A stretch of DNA of 10,274 nt from an uncultured Bacteroidales bacterium (GTDB lineage Bacteria > Bacteroidota > Bacteroidia > Bacteroidales > UBA932): contig CABQAB010000047.1 of assembly GCA_902461985.1 (NCBI GenBank), positions 1-10,274 of the forward strand. The letters are read 5' to 3'. Of this stretch, positions 6,312-10,274 are shown piece by piece. The translations under genes and the position numbers were made by a program. Position 1 is the first letter of the stretch; every line of letters begins with the position of its first letter. The notes under the pieces were generated by a model. The model made no database searches and had not been told where the DNA came from. It saw only the letters and a list, made by a program, of their open reading frames with translations.

Positions 6312-8654
6312 CTATTTCCTGCCACGCCTTTTCCCGGACGGCTTCGTAGAGGCGATTATATCCCTGCAGTCCTGTTCCGTCAACGCGGCGGCATCCTTTC
6401 CTGACGGAATCTTGTAATTGCCTCCGTCATACTTTATATAAGGTCCGTAATTTCCGTTTATTACCTGTATGCCGTTGAATTCGGCTATGATTTCCTTGGT
6501 TTTCGCCGTTCCCGCAGCCTCGATTATGGCTATGCAGTCCTCCAGACTTATTGTAAGGGGATCTGACTTGCGCGGCAGGGAGACATTGCGGTCGCCGTAT
6601 TTTATATAAGGTCCGAAACGGCCTGTAGTACACACCACGTCCACTCCGTTGTACTGCCCTACCGTGCGCGGAAGCGAGAAAAGCTTGAGCGCGTCTTCAA
6701 GAGTGAGACTTTCGATGATCTGTCCCGGCGCGAGATTGGCGTATTTCCTGTTCTCACCCTCACCTTTCTGCACATACGGGCCATAGTGCCCGAATCTGGC
6801 GACTATAGGCTCTCCGTCCGAGGGGTCCACTCCGAGTTCGCGGCTCACATGACTGTATTCCCTGTTGTTCAGACTGTCCTCGACTGTCTTGTGGAAAGGC
6901 TTATAGAAATCGGCGAGCAATGTGTTCCATGCGAGTTTGCCTTCGGCTATGCTGTCGAATTCCTTTTCCACATTGGCCGTGAAGTCATAGCCAAGTATTT
7001 CCGTAAAATTCTTGACAAGGAAGTCTGTGACTATGATTCCTATATCCTGAGGCAGGAGCTTTCCCTTTTCTGCCCCTACAGACTCCACCCGGGTGCTCTC
7101 GCTGATTCTTCCGTTTTCAAGGACCAGATCCCTGAAACTCTCATTGACCCCCGCCTTGTCGCCTTTCACGACATAGCCCCTTGCCTTTGTAAGGGTGGTG
7201 ATCGTAGGGGCATATGTTGACGGACGGCCTATTCCGAGTTCTTCGAGCTTCTTGACCAATGTGGCTTCAGAATAGCGTGCCGGGGCTGTTGTGATACGGT
7301 TTTCAGCCTTGATGCGCCTCTGTTCCACCGGCATTCCGACGCCTATCCCCGGAAGAAGCACCTCCTCCTCGCCGGGAGCATCGTCATCCCTGCCTTCAGA
7401 GTAAAGCCTCATGAAACCGTCGAAAAGCACTTCGTTTGACTGTGCCGCGAACTGTCCCTCGACTCCGTCCGCCGCTAATTTGATGTCAGTACGGAGGATT
7501 CTGGCATCCGCCATCTGGGAAGCAACAGTCCTGCGCCATATAAGTTCATACAGACGCTGCTCCTGGGGCGTACCGCCGATCGAGACACGGTCGATATAAG
7601 TGGGGCGGATGGCCTCGTGGGCTTCCTGCGCGCCCTTGGATTTGGTCTTGTAGTTACGTGTGCGCGAATACTCGGCACCGTATTCTGACGTTATGAAAGA
7701 CTTTGCGGCCCCGAGTGCGAGCGTGGAAAGATTCGTGGAGTCGGTTCTCATATAGGTTATGAGTCCGCTTTCATAGAGCTTCTGCGCCACGCTCATGGTC
7801 GTGCTCACCGACATATGCAATTTGCGGGATGCCTCCTGCTGCAGCGTGGATGTGGTGAACGGAGCTGCCGGAGTGCGGGTGTTTTCCTTTTTCTCCACAG
7901 ACACGACGGAGAATCCTGCATCCCTGCAGCTGTCCAGGAACTTCGCGGCGGATTCCATGTCAGGAAATTTCCTGTCCAGCACCGCTTTCAGGCAGGCGTC
8001 CTCCGGAAAGCCCTGAGGGTGGAAGAGAGCCTCGATTCTGTAGAACCGCTCCCCCTTGAACGAAAGGATTTCCCTTTCCCTGTCCACTATTAGCCTCAGC
8101 GCCACAGACTGCACCCTTCCGGCGGAAAGTTTCGGCTGCACCTTTCTCCAGAGCACCGGCGAAAGTTCGAAACCTACCAGACGGTCCAGAATCCTGCGTG
8201 CCTGCTGGGCATCCACAAGATTCATATCTATATCCCTCGGTGTCTCTATTGCATGGAGAATGGCATTTTTCGTAATCTCATGGAACACGATTCTGCGGGT
8301 GTTCTCCTTGTCCAGTCCCAATGTCTCGTACAGATGCCATGATATGGCCTCTCCTTCCCGGTCCTCATCGGATGCCAGCCACACCGTCTTTGCTCCGGCA
8401 GCCAGTTTCTTCAGTTCGGCCACAACTTTCTGCTTGTCCGAAGGGACTTCATACCTGGGTTTGAAACCGTCCTCGATATCTATGCTCAAATCACTCTCAT
8501 GCAGATCCCTGATATGTCCGAAACTCGGCTTCACTATAAACCCGTCTCCTAAAAACTTCTGGATTGTGCCCGCTTTCGCCGGAGACTCGACTATCACGAG
8601 ATTTTCCGCTGCCGCATTGTTCTTCTTTGCCATTATCTCTTTTTTAGCTGTCAT
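6312..8654 (-). CDS. topA: DNA topoisomerase I (type IA)
   Basis: TopA relaxes negative supercoils through a transient 5'-phosphotyrosine break in one strand. The 780-residue protein starts with a short Lys-rich leader, then the TOPRIM domain with NLVIVESPAKAGTIQKFLG (catalytic Glu23) and the acidic triad in SDEDREGE (Asp96, Asp98). LVDAQQARRILDRLVG and SAGRVQSVALRLIVDRE follow. The active-site tyrosine is Tyr301 in GLITYMRTDS, and GIGRPSTYAPTI lies near 475. The C-terminus lacks the Cys4 zinc fingers of E. coli TopA and instead carries three TopA C-terminal repeats, each with a GxYGPY or GRFGPY core (about 622-627, 678-683, 735-739), then a basic tail. This arrangement is common in Bacteroidetes. 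The start is ATG 8654; the ATG seven codons in (8633), preceded by an AGAG, is a real alternative. It appears to lead the topA-ddl-prmC unit. Confidence 0.96.
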   Translation of the reverse strand: MTAKKEIMAKKNNAAAENLVIVESPAKAGTIQKFLGDGFIVKPSFGHIRDLHESDLSIDIEDGFKPRYEVPSDKQKVVAELKKLAAGAKTVWLASDEDREGEAISWHLYETLGLDKENTRRIVFHEITKNAILHAIETPRDIDMNLVDAQQARRILDRLVGFELSPVLWRKVQPKLSAGRVQSVALRLIVDREREILSFKGERFYRIEALFHPQGFPEDACLKAVLDRKFPDMESAAKFLDSCRDAGFSVVSVEKKENTRTPAAPFTTSTLQQEASRKLHMSVSTTMSVAQKLYESGLITYMRTDSTNLSTLALGAAKSFITSEYGAEYSRTRNYKTKSKGAQEAHEAIRPTYIDRVSIGGTPQEQRLYELIWRRTVASQMADARILRTDIKLAADGVEGQFAAQSNEVLFDGFMRLYSEGRDDDAPGEEEVLLPGIGVGMPVEQRRIKAENRITTAPARYSEATLVKKLEELGIGRPSTYAPTITTLTKARGYVVKGDKAGVNESFRDLVLENGRISESTRVESVGAEKGKLLPQDIGIIVTDFLVKNFTEILGYDFTANVEKEFDSIAEGKLAWNTLLADFYKPFHKTVEDSLNNREYSHVSRELGVDPSDGEPIVARFGHYGPYVQKGEGENRKYANLAPGQIIESLTLEDALKLFSLPRTVGQYNGVDVVCTTGRFGPYIKYGDRNVSLPRKSDPLTISLEDCIAIIEAAGTAKTKEIIAEFNGIQVINGNYGPYIKYDGGNYKIPSGKDAAALTEQDCRDIIASTKPSGKRRGRK

Positions 8655-8699
8655 TTTTCAAACGAAACTGCAAAGTAAAACACAATCGCGGCAATTATC

Positions 8700-8707
8700 C
8701 AAATTTA
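8700..8707 (-). promoter_or_regulatory. Candidate -7 promoter box for topA
   Basis: The minus strand reads TAAATTTG, matching the Bacteroidetes TAnnTTTG consensus. It lies 45 bases before the topA ATG, giving a leader of roughly 35-40 bases. No clear -33 TTTG was found at 19-21 bases upstream. It sits almost back-to-back with the PBP promoter box on the other strand. Confidence 0.4.
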
Positions 8708-8712
8708 TTAAG

Positions 8713-8720
8713 TAATTTTG
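8713..8720 (+). promoter_or_regulatory. Candidate -7 promoter box for the class A PBP gene
   Basis: The + strand reads TAATTTTG, a full match to TAnnTTTG, 57 bases before the PBP ATG at 8778. The -33 element is not evident. Only five bases separate it from the topA box, so polymerases bound at the two sites would be expected to compete. That competition is inferred from spacing only. Confidence 0.4.
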
Positions 8721-8777
8721 TAGTTCCCTTTCTTCCGGGAGGGGCTGAAAACCATAACGCATATAATATATAAGGTG

Positions 8778-10274
8778 ATGACTGACGCTACGAAAAAGAA
8801 AATAACGCTCTGGTTCTGGATTGTATTTCTGGCTCCGTTTGCCATTCTCGGCATTATGATTCTGTTGGTATGGGCTTTTGCCGACATACCTTCATTCCGG
8901 GAACTGGAGAATCCGGACAGCAAGCTGGCGACCCAGATTATCGCTTCAAACGGCGAGATTCTCACTACAATCCATGACGAAAACAGGCTCTACGCTTCCT
9001 ACAACGAACTTTCACCTTTCTTGGTGCAGGCGGCGGTGGCGACTGAGGACATCCGGTTCTACAAACATTCCGGCATTGACTTTACCAGTCTCGCGCGTGT
9101 GCTCGTAAAGACGATTATCGGTCAGGATTCAAGCCAGGGAGGCGGAAGCACCATCACCCAGCAGCTGGCAAAAACACTTTATCCGCGAGACGACACAAGG
9201 AGCAGGATTCCGGGCGTATCGCAGGTCAAGATGGTGTGCATCAAGCTGAAAGAGTGGATTACGGCCGTAAAGTTAGAGAGGAACTACACCAAGGACGAGA
9301 TTATGGACATGTATATGAATGCCATATTTTTCGGAAGCAACGCCTACGGCATCAAATCGGCATCCAGGACATTCTTCGCCAAGAACCCTTCCGAACTGAC
9401 CTTGGAGGAAAGCGCGACGCTGGTCGGAATGGTGAACAAGCCCACCCGCTACAACCCCGTGCTCAACCCTGACAAATCGCTCCAGAGAAGGAATTTCGTG
9501 ATTTCCCAGATGGAAAAGGCAGGATATATCTCCGTGCAGCAGAGGGACTCGCTCCAGAATATTCCAATCAACGTATCCTCCCACAAGGTTCAGGACCACA
9601 ATGCCGGTCTTGGCCCCTATTTCAAGGATATGCTTATCCGTACGATGAAAGCGAAGGAGCCGCAGAGACGGAATTATGAATTCCACGAAGACTACCTCAC
9701 CGATTCGCTGCGCTGGGAGAATGACGGGCTCTACGGCTGGCTCGAAAAGAACCGCAAAGCCGACGGCTCGCAATATGACCTCTACCGCGACGGTCTGCGC
9801 ATCTACTCCACCATTGACGCAGACATGCAGAGATATGCAGAAGAATCTGTGGCAGAGCACCTTGGCAAGGACCTCCAGAAGACCTTCAACAGGGAACTGA
9901 GAGGCAACGGGAAAGCACCTTTCGCTTCCGACACGGACCAGGCGACCATCGACAGGCTCATGCAGCAGGGACGCAGGTGGAGCGACCGCTGGAGAATGAT
10001 GAAGAAATCCGGCGCGTCCGACTCTGAAATCAGGAAATCTTTCGGCGAGAAAACCCAGATGCGGGTGTTCTCATGGAAAGGAAAGGGATATATAGATACC
10101 ATGATGACTCCGGACGACTCCATCCGCTATTACAAGTCTTTCCTGCGTGCGGCTTTCGTGGCTGTCGAGCCGGGGACGGGCTACGTGAGAGCTTATGTGG
10201 GAGGTCCGAACTACAGATGGTTCAAATATGACAATGCGCAGCAGGGCAAAAGGCAGGTAGGCTCCACTGTCAAG
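8778..10274 (+). CDS. mrcA: Class A penicillin-binding protein (PBP1A-type transglycosylase/transpeptidase), 3' truncated by window
   Basis: Class A PBPs polymerise lipid II glycan strands and cross-link their peptides at the outer face of the inner membrane. The 499 visible residues show a short basic cytoplasmic start (TKKK) and one membrane segment at about 9-35. The GT51 transglycosylase domain follows, with ATEDIRFYKHSGID (catalytic Glu90), GGGSTITQQLAKTL (121-134), KLERNYTKDEIMDMYMNAIF and FGSNAYGIKSA (about 165-195). A linker then leads to the transpeptidase region (GLRIYSTIDADMQRYAE near 339-354). The window ends with QVGSTVK, whose S-x-x-K (Ser496, Lys499) is the beta-lactam-sensitive active site, so the remaining transpeptidase domain lies outside. 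The ATG at 8778 is the only in-frame ATG after a stop at 8745-8747; a GTG at 8775 is adjacent. An AAGG lies very close upstream. The gene diverges from topA. Confidence 0.95.
   Translation, partial: MTDATKKKITLWFWIVFLAPFAILGIMILLVWAFADIPSFRELENPDSKLATQIIASNGEILTTIHDENRLYASYNELSPFLVQAAVATEDIRFYKHSGIDFTSLARVLVKTIIGQDSSQGGGSTITQQLAKTLYPRDDTRSRIPGVSQVKMVCIKLKEWITAVKLERNYTKDEIMDMYMNAIFFGSNAYGIKSASRTFFAKNPSELTLEESATLVGMVNKPTRYNPVLNPDKSLQRRNFVISQMEKAGYISVQQRDSLQNIPINVSSHKVQDHNAGLGPYFKDMLIRTMKAKEPQRRNYEFHEDYLTDSLRWENDGLYGWLEKNRKADGSQYDLYRDGLRIYSTIDADMQRYAEESVAEHLGKDLQKTFNRELRGNGKAPFASDTDQATIDRLMQQGRRWSDRWRMMKKSGASDSEIRKSFGEKTQMRVFSWKGKGYIDTMMTPDDSIRYYKSFLRAAFVAVEPGTGYVRAYVGGPNYRWFKYDNAQQGKRQVGSTVK

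Noticed and set aside
8056..8715. Plus-strand 219-codon Ser/Phe/Leu-rich open frame
   Set aside because: It is antisense to the N-terminal TOPRIM part of topA, which carries all expected catalytic motifs.

Overview
The window looks like a chromosomal segment from a member of the Bacteroidales, probably gut-associated. The GC content is moderate (a little over half by eye). Three things support the assignment. The protein families are typical, especially a TopA that ends in C-terminal repeats rather than Cys4 zinc fingers, and a Bacteroidales-style lipoprotein. Promoter-like boxes fit the Bacteroidetes -7 consensus TAnnTTTG. There is also a palindromic intergenic repeat of the kind scattered through Bacteroidetes genomes, whose spurious translations contain ISTEQREWRDL-like strings. 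Family- or genus-level placement is not possible from sequence reading alone.

Layout, left to right. Bases 1-349 hold the C-terminal part of a tetratricopeptide-repeat protein on the + strand; its frame is interrupted at the extreme left edge. Eighteen bases later, 368-2623 (+) encodes a long U32-family protein of the RlhA type (23S rRNA hydroxylation factor family) with three low-complexity insertions. Its stop codon lies inside a REP-like hairpin (2619-2693), which runs into a two-copy 37-bp tandem repeat (2685-2758). This repeat block separates it from a convergent gene, 2762-4036 (-), encoding an uncharacterised secreted lipoprotein. A 238-base non-coding spacer follows.

Next comes a minus-strand housekeeping cluster read as topA (8654-6312), ddl (6259-5231), prmC (5234-4275): DNA topoisomerase I, D-alanine--D-alanine ligase and the release-factor glutamine methyltransferase. 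ddl and prmC overlap by four bases (ATGA), which suggests translational coupling. A 123-base divergent promoter region (8655-8777) separates topA from a class A penicillin-binding protein on the + strand (8778 to the window end). That gene is cut immediately after the transpeptidase SxxK motif.

Two genes act in the same pathway from either side of the divergent promoter: Ddl makes the D-Ala-D-Ala dipeptide and the bifunctional PBP polymerises and cross-links the peptidoglycan that contains it. TopA, PrmC and the U32 protein serve DNA topology, translation termination and ribosome modification respectively. This is mostly an ordinary core-genome region. The points worth a second look are the inserted segments in the U32 protein, the repeat that supplies its stop codon, the insertion in PrmC and the uncharacterised lipoprotein. 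I saw no phage, CRISPR, toxin-antitoxin or other defence-like module.
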